From contig JAGBAI010000170.1 of assembly GCA_017939025.1 (NCBI GenBank), forward strand, positions 1 to 5,980: a DNA stretch of 5,980 nt. Direction: 5' to 3'. Source of the DNA: Oscillospiraceae bacterium (GTDB lineage Bacteria; Bacillota_A; Clostridia; Oscillospirales; Oscillospiraceae). The notes under the pieces were generated by a model that saw only the letters and a list, made by a program, of their open reading frames with translations, was not told the DNA's origin and did not search any database. Position 1 is the stretch's first letter, and every line of letters begins with the position of its first letter. Positions 1-5,245 of the stretch are shown here, piece by piece. A program made the position numbers and the translations under genes.

Positions 1-442
1 AAAAAACATAAGCACCGGGCATTTCTGTGTTGATCTTCATCACCGTTCTGGCAACGAATTCTTTTTCATCCAGCTGGTAGGCGGAAAGCTGGCTGCGCAG
101 AGGTGCTACAAAATAACGCCAGATGATCGGCTCGTCTGTGATGGCCGGGATCTTGCGGGTAGGTATGATCTCAGACTTCACGATCTCAAAGCGTTCTTTC
201 AAAAAAACCTCGCAGTTTTTCCGGGTAGCACGCTCATCATAGAACATGTGCAGCGCGTAAAAATCTTTGTGCTCCGGATAGATGCCGTAAGCGGCGAATC
301 CGCCACCCAGACCGTTGGAACGGTCATGCATCGGCTTCATTGCGTCAATAATTTTACGACCAGACATTCGGTTCCCGTCTTTTGATATAACGGCAGCAAT
401 AGCACACCCAGAGGGAATGCGCACTTGACCTTCTGGTTTCAT
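1..442 (-). CDS. Class II glutamine amidotransferase, split glutamate synthase (GltB1/GlxB) type, N-terminal part
   Basis: This is the first 147 codons of a gene read leftward; the rest lies outside the window. The protein begins MKPEGQVRIPSGCAIAAVIS and carries MHDRSNGLGGGFAAYGIYPE at about residues 38-57, which I recognise from the stand-alone glutaminase subunit of split, archaeal-type glutamate synthases. By family knowledge such a subunit hydrolyses glutamine and passes ammonia to a separate FMN-containing synthase subunit in the cytoplasm. The likely nucleophile is Cys13, so a 12-residue leader would have to be removed to expose it, as in other class II amidotransferases with propeptides. 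I chose the ATG at 442 because GAGAGG lies 9 bases upstream on the minus strand; the in-frame ATG at 451 has that same GAGAGG directly abutting it, leaving no spacing. The gene is divergent from glnN and has its own promoter and leader terminator. The family call is firm; the glutamate synthase role is inferred. Confidence 0.85.
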   Translation of the reverse strand, partial: MKPEGQVRIPSGCAIAAVISKDGNRMSGRKIIDAMKPMHDRSNGLGGGFAAYGIYPEHKDFYALHMFYDERATRKNCEVFLKERFEIVKSEIIPTRKIPAITDEPIIWRYFVAPLRSQLSAYQLDEKEFVARTVMKINTEMPGAYVF

Positions 443-471
443 TTTCCTCATCCTCTCAGATTTGAAGTAAT

Positions 472-529
472 AAAAAAGGAGCAAAGGCATTCACAGGGCA
501 TAAAAAGCCTCTGATGAACGCCTTTGCTC
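472..529 (-). terminator. Leader intrinsic terminator (attenuator) of the amidotransferase gene
   Basis: Read on the minus strand, GAGCAAAGGCGTTC (529-516) pairs with GAATGCCTTTGCTC (492-479). That gives 14 pairs, one of them G-U. An inner helix of CAGAGGC against GCCCTG has one bulged A and closes on a T-rich loop. The 3' arm is followed by one C and six T residues (477-472), the classic form of an intrinsic terminator. It lies between the promoter at 539-567 and the start codon at 442, so it would stop transcription before the gene unless overridden. This placement marks it as an attenuator, not an end-of-operon terminator. Confidence 0.8.
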
Positions 530-532
530 ATC
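513..532 (-). promoter_or_regulatory. Candidate antiterminator hairpin with AxxGxx hexaloop, amidotransferase leader
   Basis: On the minus strand GATGAGC (532-526) and GTTCATC (519-513) form a 7-bp stem around the six-base loop AAAGGC (525-520). The closing C-G pair is followed by a G-U pair. Positions 1 and 4 of the loop are A and G, as in RNA targets of ANTAR-domain antitermination proteins. The hairpin uses the bases of the terminator's 5' arm, so the two structures cannot coexist. It begins at about the predicted transcription start. The pairing is seen directly; the ANTAR link is inferred, and the second hairpin usual in such targets is absent. Confidence 0.55.
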
Positions 533-538
533 GTGTGT

Positions 539-567
539 ATTATATTCCGTCGGAAGGCATTTGTCAA
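539..567 (-). promoter_or_regulatory. Sigma-A-type promoter of the amidotransferase gene
   Basis: On the minus strand a perfect -35 box TTGACA (567-562) and a perfect -10 box TATAAT (544-539) are separated by 17 bases. Transcription should start near 532, seven bases past the -10 box, which coincides with the first base of the candidate antiterminator hairpin. Both boxes match consensus, so the promoter is expected to be strong, with control likely exerted later at the leader terminator or through the shared spacer sequence. Confidence 0.85.
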
Positions 568-604
568 TATGCCCAAATGCAAAAAACTTTTTTTATGCAG
601 GGTG
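568..604. promoter_or_regulatory. A-tract/T-tract dyad between the divergent promoters
   Basis: The 37 bases between the two -35 boxes hold A6 (581-586), C587 and T7 (588-594), flanked by TGC on one side and ATGCA on the other. The dyad centre (587) matches that of the promoter repeat. Such phased A and T tracts upstream of -35 boxes can act as UP elements or bend DNA. No other recognisable operator is seen, so the role is inferred. Confidence 0.4.
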
Positions 605-633
605 TTGACAAATGCCTTTCGGAGGTGTACAAT
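605..633 (+). promoter_or_regulatory. Sigma-A-type promoter of glnN
   Basis: A perfect -35 box TTGACA (605-610) and a -10 box TACAAT (628-633, one mismatch to TATAAT) are separated by 17 bases. Transcription is expected to start near 640, just ahead of the candidate antiterminator hairpin. It mirrors the promoter of the divergent amidotransferase gene and probably drives glnN and the genes after it. Confidence 0.85.
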
Positions 634-642
634 GCGAACGTG

Positions 643-662
643 CAAAGGCAATGGCGTCTTTG
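643..662 (+). promoter_or_regulatory. Candidate antiterminator hairpin with AxxGxx hexaloop, glnN leader
   Basis: CAAAGGC (643-649) and GTCTTTG (656-662) form a 7-bp stem around the loop AATGGC (650-655), with A at loop position 1 and G at position 4. As in the divergent leader, the loop is closed by C-G followed by a G-U pair. The stem shares bases 648-659 with the terminator's 5' arm, so the two are mutually exclusive. The loop signature matches ANTAR-protein RNA targets, but only one hairpin is present and it lies about four bases from the predicted RNA 5' end. The pairing is visible; the regulator is inferred. Confidence 0.55.
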
Positions 663-701
663 GGCTTTCGGCCCATAGACGCCATTGCTTTTTTGTTTTT
701 T
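648..701 (+). terminator. Leader intrinsic terminator (attenuator) of glnN
   Basis: GCAATGGCGTCT (648-659) pairs perfectly with AGACGCCATTGC (677-688). Inside it, after one T-T mismatch, TGGGC (661-665) pairs with GCCCA (671-675) around the loop TTTCG. The hairpin is followed directly by TTTTTT, one G and TTTTTT (689-701). It lies between the glnN promoter and the glnN ribosome binding site, and should end most transcripts at about 55-60 nucleotides unless antitermination occurs. Confidence 0.85.
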
Positions 702-733
702 CCGCACATCGTATCTAAAAAGGAGTGTTCACT

Positions 734-2830
734 ATGAAAAATGTATCTGATTACTTTGGCTGTCTGGTATTCGACGAGCGTGTTATGAAAGCAAAGCTGG
801 GCTCGAATGTCTACCGGTCTTTGCATAAAACGATTCAGCGAGGCACAAAGCTGGATCCCAGTGTTGCCGACGCAGTCGCAGCGGCCATGAAGGATTGGGC
901 AATTGCGAACGGTGCTACCCATTTTACGCACTGGTTCCAGCCCCTTACCGGCATTACCGCTGAAAAGCACGACAGCTTTATTACCCCGGCTCCGGATGGC
1001 GGCGTGATTATGGATTTTTCCGGCAAGGAGCTGATCAAGGGTGAGCCAGATGCGTCTTCCTTCCCTTCCGGCGGACTCCGCGCTACCTTTGAAGCCAGAG
1101 GCTATACGGCATGGGATCCCACATCCTATGCTTTTATCAAGGGCAAGACACTGTGTATTCCCACAGCCTTCTGCTCCTACGGCGGAGAAGCACTGGATAA
1201 GAAAACGCCTCTGTTGCGCTCTATGGAAGCATTAAACCGGCAGGCAATGCGGATCCTAAAGCTGTTCGGAAATACAGATGTGAAGTGTGTCCGTACCTCT
1301 GTTGGTCCGGAACAGGAGTACTTCCTGATTCCCAAGGAATTGTATGACCAGAGAAAGGATCTGATCTATACCGGCAGGACCCTGTTTGGTGCCAAGCCGC
1401 CCAAGGGACAGGAAATGGATGACCACTACTTTGGTGTTATCAAGCCCAAAGTGGCGGCATTCATGGAGGATCTGAACGAGGAGCTGTGGAAGCTGGGTAT
1501 CCTGGCAAAGACGGAGCATAACGAGGTAGCTCCGGCACAGCATGAACTGGCTCCCATTTATACCACTACCAATATTGCTACCGACCACAACCAGCTGACC
1601 ATGGAGATCATGCAGAAGGTCGCTGCCAAGCACGGCCTTGTGTGTCTGTTACACGAGAAGCCCTTTGCCGGTGTCAACGGCTCCGGTAAGCACAACAACT
1701 GGTCTATGGCGACGGATACCGGTGTGAATCTGCTATCCCCCGGTGAAACGCCTTATGAAAATGCCCAGTTCCTGCTGTTCCTGTGTGCGGTCATCAAAGC
1801 GGTGGACGATTATCAGGATTTGCTGCGGATTTCTGTGGCAACTGCCGGAAACGATCATCGGTTGGGTGCAAACGAGGCACCTCCTGCTGTGGTTTCCATC
1901 TTCCTGGGCGATGAGTTGGCCGCCATTCTGGATGCCATCGAAAAGGATCAGCCCTATGAGGGCACCAAGAAAACCAATATGAAGCTGGGCGTTGATGTTC
2001 TGCCCAGATTCCCCAAGGACACCACTGACCGTAACCGCACCTCGCCCTTTGCGTTCACCGGCAATAAATTTGAGTTCCGTATGCTGGGTTCTTCCAACTC
2101 CATTGCCTGTGCCAACATTATGCTCAATGCAGCGGTGGCAGAGTCTTTGAAGATCTACGCAGACCGTTTGGAGGGAGCAGAAGATTTTGAGACGAAGCTC
2201 CACGAGATGATCCGCAAAACCATTAAGGACCACAAGCGTATTATCTTCAACGGAAACGGTTATGACGATGCCTGGATCAAAGAAGCGACTGAAAAGCGCG
2301 GTCTGTGCAACTACCGCACCACGCCCGATTGTATTCCCCATAGCCTGGACGAAAAGAATGTGAAAATGCTCACTGAGCATGGTATATTCAGTGTGAAGGA
2401 ACTGCAATCCCGTTGTGAGATCCAGCTGGAAAACTACTGCAAGACGGTCGCTATAGAGGCAAATACGATGGTGGATATGGCGAAAAAGCAGATTCTTCCT
2501 GCTGTGCAGAGCTACACAGCTGAGCTGGCTGGCGGTGTTGCGGCCAAGAAAGCTGCAGTCCCTGGTGTTGTTTGCGGCTATGAAACCGGATTGATCACAA
2601 AACTGTCTGCTCTGACAGATCAGATCGCGGCGCAGACAGAGAATCTGGAAACTGCTGTGTTGGAGCTGAGAAACGCATCCGATGTGCAGGAAGAGTCTGT
2701 GTTTATCCGGGATACGATTTTACCCAAAATGGCACAGCTTCGTGTTGTGGCAGATGAAGCAGAAACACTAACTGCCGAAAAGTACTGGCCGTTCCCAACC
2801 TACGGCGAGCTGCTGTTTGGTGTGCGATAA
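734..2830 (+). CDS. glnN: Type III glutamine synthetase (GSIII)
   Basis: The 698-residue product is the usual size of the large GSIII family, which makes glutamine from glutamate, ammonium and ATP in the cytoplasm as a dodecamer. The GSIII-specific N-terminal segment includes [20 protein letters not shown]. Catalytic-domain motifs follow in order: GPEQEYF at residue 191, a metal/glutamate-binding stretch [14 protein letters not shown] at 261, [10 protein letters not shown] at 315 (ammonium/glutamate site with His320), and [16 protein letters not shown] at 434. The C-terminal helical part ends in [15 protein letters not shown]. The ATG at 734 is chosen because AGGAG (721-725) lies 8 bases before it; an in-frame GTG at 725 overlaps that site and is unlikely. 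The gene follows a strong promoter and an attenuator, so its expression is probably set by antitermination. A small HPr-like gene follows after 16 bases with no terminator between, implying cotranscription. Nothing looks truncated and the identification is secure. Confidence 0.97.
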   Translation: MKNVSDYFGCLVFDERVMKAKLGSNVYRSLHKTIQRGTKLDPSVADAVAAAMKDWAIANGATHFTHWFQPLTGITAEKHDSFITPAPDGGVIMDFSGKELIKGEPDASSFPSGGLRATFEARGYTAWDPTSYAFIKGKTLCIPTAFCSYGGEALDKKTPLLRSMEALNRQAMRILKLFGNTDVKCVRTSVGPEQEYFLIPKELYDQRKDLIYTGRTLFGAKPPKGQEMDDHYFGVIKPKVAAFMEDLNEELWKLGILAKTEHNEVAPAQHELAPIYTTTNIATDHNQLTMEIMQKVAAKHGLVCLLHEKPFAGVNGSGKHNNWSMATDTGVNLLSPGETPYENAQFLLFLCAVIKAVDDYQDLLRISVATAGNDHRLGANEAPPAVVSIFLGDELAAILDAIEKDQPYEGTKKTNMKLGVDVLPRFPKDTTDRNRTSPFAFTGNKFEFRMLGSSNSIACANIMLNAAVAESLKIYADRLEGAEDFETKLHEMIRKTIKDHKRIIFNGNGYDDAWIKEATEKRGLCNYRTTPDCIPHSLDEKNVKMLTEHGIFSVKELQSRCEIQLENYCKTVAIEANTMVDMAKKQILPAVQSYTAELAGGVAAKKAAVPGVVCGYETGLITKLSALTDQIAAQTENLETAVLELRNASDVQEESVFIRDTILPKMAQLRVVADEAETLTAEKYWPFPTYGELLFGVR

Positions 2831-2846
2831 TAATTGGAGGCGTGTT

Positions 2847-3128
2847 ATGAGAGTACCGATTGAATTAACTACCGGCAGTGATGTTGAGCGCTTTTCAAAG
2901 CTCGTTCAGACTGTTGATGCTGATGTTCGTGTGTTTGGTAAGGACGAGAATGGAAATCCGTGGGAAATGTCCGCAAAGTCACTGTTTTGCTCCTTAATTC
3001 TGGCAGCAAAAATACAGCACCGGCCGCATACTGCGCATGATGTCGATTGGAATACGATTTGGTGCGAATGTGAAGAAGATATTTACAGTGTTATTCGTGA
3101 GTTTGTTAAGGAAAACGAGCTGGAATAA
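2847..3128 (+). CDS. Degenerate HPr-like protein without the phosphorylatable histidine
   Basis: The 93-residue product has the HPr pattern: a beta strand, then TTGSDVERFSKLVQTVDADVRV (residues 8-29, matching the HPr active-site loop and first helix), then MSAKSLFCSLILAAK (41-55, matching the HPr segment around Ser46), and a last amphipathic helix EEDIYSVIREFVKE. By my alignment the active-site His15 is Asp12 and Arg17 is Glu14, while the regulatory Ser46 equivalent (Ser45) remains. A stretch of about ten residues, IQHRPHTAHD, looks inserted before the third strand. It therefore should not carry phosphate like true HPr, and a regulatory or binding role is more likely. TTGGAGG (2834-2840) lies 6 bases before the ATG. 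It sits directly behind glnN, so it may act on glutamine synthetase or on nitrogen signalling; that is inference from position. The fold call is by pattern recognition only. Confidence 0.65.
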   Translation: MRVPIELTTGSDVERFSKLVQTVDADVRVFGKDENGNPWEMSAKSLFCSLILAAKIQHRPHTAHDVDWNTIWCECEEDIYSVIREFVKENELE

Positions 3129-3176
3129 TCCTAATATTCTTCATGATGGGAGCGGCACCATGTAAGGAGTCAGGTT

Positions 3177-3343
3177 ATGCAACAAAAAAAATAATGCAGG
3201 CAGTAGAATTCTGTCTGGGAAGAAGCCGCTATGAAACGCGGCTTGCTCCTGTAAAGATGGACCCGCTGTACGAAAAGGCATTATATTCCCAAGAGGAAGG
3301 CTGGACCTGCGAATACGCACTGAACACAACCGCTTGGGACTAA
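3177..3343 (+). CDS. Unrecognised small protein; start and body joined across an A8 run (possible frameshift)
   Basis: AAGGAG (3164-3169) stands 7 bases before an ATG at 3177, which reads MQQKK and stops at TAA (3192-3194). The stop overlaps ATG at 3194 (TAATG), which opens a 49-codon frame beginning MQAVEFCLGRSRYETRLAPV and ending at TAA 3341-3343. A one-base slip back in the A8 run (3184-3191) would join them into a 55-residue protein starting MQQKKIMQAVEF. The body has ordinary codons, several aromatic residues and two Cys, and its C-terminal part reads YEKALYSQEEGWTCEYALNT. The frame stays open upstream to 3143, but the good ribosome site lies inside that extension, so it is unlikely to be translated. 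A 7-bp hairpin (AAGCCGC 3223-3229, GCGGCTT 3238-3244) falls within the frame. I do not recognise the protein; it could be real, a pseudogene, or chance. Confidence 0.4.
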
Positions 3344-3367
3344 ACATTGACCGTAAATTAGCCCCTT

Positions 3368-3440
3368 TCATTGTTTGCCATTTCCCGCCCCGGGCGGGCC
3401 ATGGGAGGAGCTGACCACTCCTCCTGGATGGCAGCAATGA
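3368..3440 (+). promoter_or_regulatory. Structured RNA leader (three-way junction) upstream of amt
   Basis: A long-range helix pairs TCATTG (3368-3373) with CAATGA (3435-3440) and TGCCAT (3376-3381) with ATGGCA (3428-3433), twelve Watson-Crick pairs around a TT/G internal loop. It encloses two hairpins. The first is CCCGCC/GGCGGG (3384-3398) with loop CCG. The second is GGAGGAG/CTCCTCC (3404-3424) with loop CTGACCA, extended by CCA/TGG past a bulged TG. The element ends 15 bases before the amt ribosome site AAGGAG (3455-3460). CTCCT copies at 3418-3425 could instead pair with that site, suggesting translational control. I cannot match it to a known riboswitch class. The rest of 3344-3469 shows no convincing promoter. 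Confidence 0.5.
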
Positions 3441-3469
3441 TTGGAATTGAGAACAAGGAGATAAGTATT

Positions 3470-5179
3470 ATGACATTAAGTTCCGTAAACACCATTTGGG
3501 TACTGCTGGGTGCTGCGTTGGTTTTCTTCATGCAGGCTGGTTTTTCCCTGTGTGAGGCCGGCTTCACCCGAGCAAAAAATACCGGCAACATTTTGATGAA
3601 AAACCTGATGGACTTCTGTATTGGCACACCCTGCTTCTGGCTGTTTGGCTTTGGCATCATGTTCGGTGCAGGCAGTTCCATCATTGGCTGGCTGGATCCC
3701 GGCATTATGAAGGATTACAGCCACGCCCTTCCCAGCGGCGTTCCCCTATGGGCATTCGCCATTTTCCAGACCGTATTCTGTGCCACCTCTGCTACCATTG
3801 TATCCGGTTCCATGGCAGAGCGCACCAAGTTCAGTGCCTACTGCATCTACTCCGCAGCCATTTCCCTGTTTATTTATCCCATTTCCGGTCACTGGATTTG
3901 GGGCGGTGGCTGGCTGAGTCAGCTGGGTTTCCATGATTTCGCCGGCTCCACCGCAGTCCATATGGTTGGAGGTATATGTGCCTGCATCGGTGCCTGGATG
4001 CTGGGCCCCCGGATCGGTAAGTACGACAAGGATGGCAAGCCCCGGGCAATTCTCGGACACAACATCACCTTCGCCGCTCTGGGTGTATTCATTTTGTGGT
4101 TCTGCTGGTTCGGCTTCAACGGTGCCTCTACCGTTGCGATGGATTCCAACGAAGCTGTTACCAGTGCAGGTCTGATCTTCTTCAACACCAACCTGGCTGC
4201 TGCCGTTGCTTGCTGTGTGACCCTGATCTTCACTTGGATCCGTTATGGCAAGCCGGATGTTTCCATGACCTATAATGCAGCACTGGCCGGACTGGTTGGA
4301 ATAACCGCAGGATGTGATGCCGTTTCCCCTCTGGGTGCTGCCATCATGGGCATCGTGTTCGGTATTGTGATTGTTCTTTCCGTTGAGTTCTTTGATAAGG
4401 TTGTCAAGATCGACGATCCTGTGGGAGCTGTTTCTGTCCACGGTGTTTGCGGCAGTCTGGGCACCATCATGGTAGGTCTGTTCGCTACCGGTGTTTCCAC
4501 GGAAAAGGGTCTGTTCTACGGCGGTGGCTGGCACCTGCTGGGCACGCAGGCTTTGGGTGTCGTCAGTGTGGCAGCCTATGTGGCGGTGGTTATCACCATT
4601 GTATTCCTCATTCTCAAGAAGACCATCGGTCTGAGAGTGGATGCAGAGGATGAGATCGCTGGTCTGGATGTGACCGAGCACGGTCTGTTGACTGCTTATG
4701 CAGGTTTCGCAATGCTGCCCGATACCATCTCTGACGATGCTCCCGTCGTAGTAGCTGGTGATGTTCCCATTGCAGAAGCAGTTCCTGTAAGAAAGATGCC
4801 CACATTCGAGGAAGGTACCGGACCCAAGTTTACCAAGATTGAGATTATCTGCAAGGAGTCTCGTCTGGAAAATCTGAAGAATGCCATGATCGGCATAGGC
4901 ATTACCGGCATGACCGTCTCCCATGTGCTGGGCTGCGGCATCCAGAAGGGCAAGCCGGAATACTATCGCGGCGTACAGGTGGAAGCCAGCCTGCTGCCCA
5001 AGGTGCAGGTGGATATTGTGGTCAGCAAGGTACCTGTCCGTGCGGTCATCGAAACCGCCAAGAAGGTTCTTTACACCGGCCATATCGGCGACGGCAAGAT
5101 CTTCGTCTACGATGTGGAGAACGTCGTTAAGGTCCGTACCGGTGAAGAAGGCTATGATGCTCTGCAGGACGTTGAATAA
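3470..5179 (+). CDS. amt: Ammonium transporter fused to a C-terminal PII (GlnB/GlnK-like) domain
   Basis: The 569-residue product is an inner-membrane Amt/Rh channel (residues 1 to about 382, expected 11 membrane helices, no signal peptide) plus a cytoplasmic PII domain (about 453-569). Channel marks are the twin pore histidines His164 (in DFAGSTAVHMVGG) and His324 (in DDPVGAVSVHGVCG), Asp156, and likely Phe-gate residues Phe103 and Phe216 (WFGFNGAS). The Amt tail RVDAEDEIAGLDVTEHG is kept, then a linker of roughly 50 residues. The PII part shows ITGMTVSHVLGCGIQKGK, YYRG, LLPKVQVDIV, TGHIGDGKIFV (B loop) and VRTGEEG, so ATP and 2-oxoglutarate binding are plausible. The uridylylated Tyr51 of E. 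coli GlnB corresponds to Val504. By family knowledge PII blocks Amt when nitrogen is plentiful; here this would act in cis. The ATG at 3470 has AAGGAG 9 bases upstream; the frame is open to 3371 but that extension covers the structured leader. Confidence 0.95.
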   Translation: MTLSSVNTIWVLLGAALVFFMQAGFSLCEAGFTRAKNTGNILMKNLMDFCIGTPCFWLFGFGIMFGAGSSIIGWLDPGIMKDYSHALPSGVPLWAFAIFQTVFCATSATIVSGSMAERTKFSAYCIYSAAISLFIYPISGHWIWGGGWLSQLGFHDFAGSTAVHMVGGICACIGAWMLGPRIGKYDKDGKPRAILGHNITFAALGVFILWFCWFGFNGASTVAMDSNEAVTSAGLIFFNTNLAAAVACCVTLIFTWIRYGKPDVSMTYNAALAGLVGITAGCDAVSPLGAAIMGIVFGIVIVLSVEFFDKVVKIDDPVGAVSVHGVCGSLGTIMVGLFATGVSTEKGLFYGGGWHLLGTQALGVVSVAAYVAVVITIVFLILKKTIGLRVDAEDEIAGLDVTEHGLLTAYAGFAMLPDTISDDAPVVVAGDVPIAEAVPVRKMPTFEEGTGPKFTKIEIICKESRLENLKNAMIGIGITGMTVSHVLGCGIQKGKPEYYRGVQVEASLLPKVQVDIVVSKVPVRAVIETAKKVLYTGHIGDGKIFVYDVENVVKVRTGEEGYDALQDVE

Positions 5180-5191
5180 ATAATAGCCTAC

Positions 5192-5216
5192 GGGAGAACC
5201 GCTTTGCGGTTCTCCC
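5192..5216. other. Perfect intercistronic stem-loop between amt and asnB
   Basis: GGGAGAACCGC (5192-5202) and GCGGTTCTCCC (5206-5216) form a perfect 11-bp stem with a TTT loop, starting 13 bases after the amt stop codon. What follows, ACAGGTTGGTTTTA, lacks a proper uridine run, so full termination is doubtful. It may be a weak terminator, an RNA-processing or stability element, or a way to lower asnB expression relative to amt. Confidence 0.6.
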
Positions 5217-5245
5217 ACAGGTTGGTTTTAGGAGGGAAACATAAT

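Larger units (their letters stand above)
539..633. repeat. Large inverted repeat formed by the two divergent promoters
   Basis: The two promoter segments 539-567 and 605-633 are inverted copies of each other, identical at 23 of 29 positions including an unbroken TTGACAAATGCCTT. The symmetry therefore extends past the -35 boxes into the spacers, beyond what promoter consensus requires. The centre of symmetry is near 586. It could come from duplication of one promoter, or from selection for a shared regulator site, for example a protein bound over AATGCCTT in each spacer. Confidence 0.75.

Noticed and set aside
493..718. Small open frames in the divergent intergenic region.
   Set aside because: They run through the promoters and terminator hairpins, differ in frame on both strands, and contain repeat-derived residues, so they are by-products of the inverted repeats.
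725..733. A GTG start for glnN at 725.
   Set aside because: It overlaps the Shine-Dalgarno sequence AGGAG that correctly serves the ATG at 734.
1733..2407. A 224-codon open frame on the minus strand opposite glnN.
   Set aside because: It is a shadow of the glutamine synthetase coding strand, with no family resemblance and no start signals.
3140..3165. A possible third AxxGxx hairpin, ATGG...CCAT around GAGCGGCA, just after the HPr-like gene.
   Set aside because: The stem is only 4 bp with mismatches outside it, the loop is eight bases unless a G-A pair is assumed, and no competing terminator follows.
3346..3374. A promoter for amt with TTGACC and ATTGTT separated by 17 bases.
   Set aside because: The -10 element is too far from consensus, and transcription would start inside the predicted three-way junction.
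3371..3469. An N-terminal extension of Amt starting at 3371.
   Set aside because: The extension would cover the structured leader, has no ribosome site, and does not resemble Amt N-termini. The ATG at 3470 has AAGGAG at good spacing and begins the first membrane helix.
3746..5218. A 490-codon open frame on the minus strand opposite amt.
   Set aside because: It lies fully antisense to a clear Amt-PII gene, has no recognisable domain, and is rich in His, Asn, Gln and Gly as expected from the mirror of codon bias. No ribosome site supports it.
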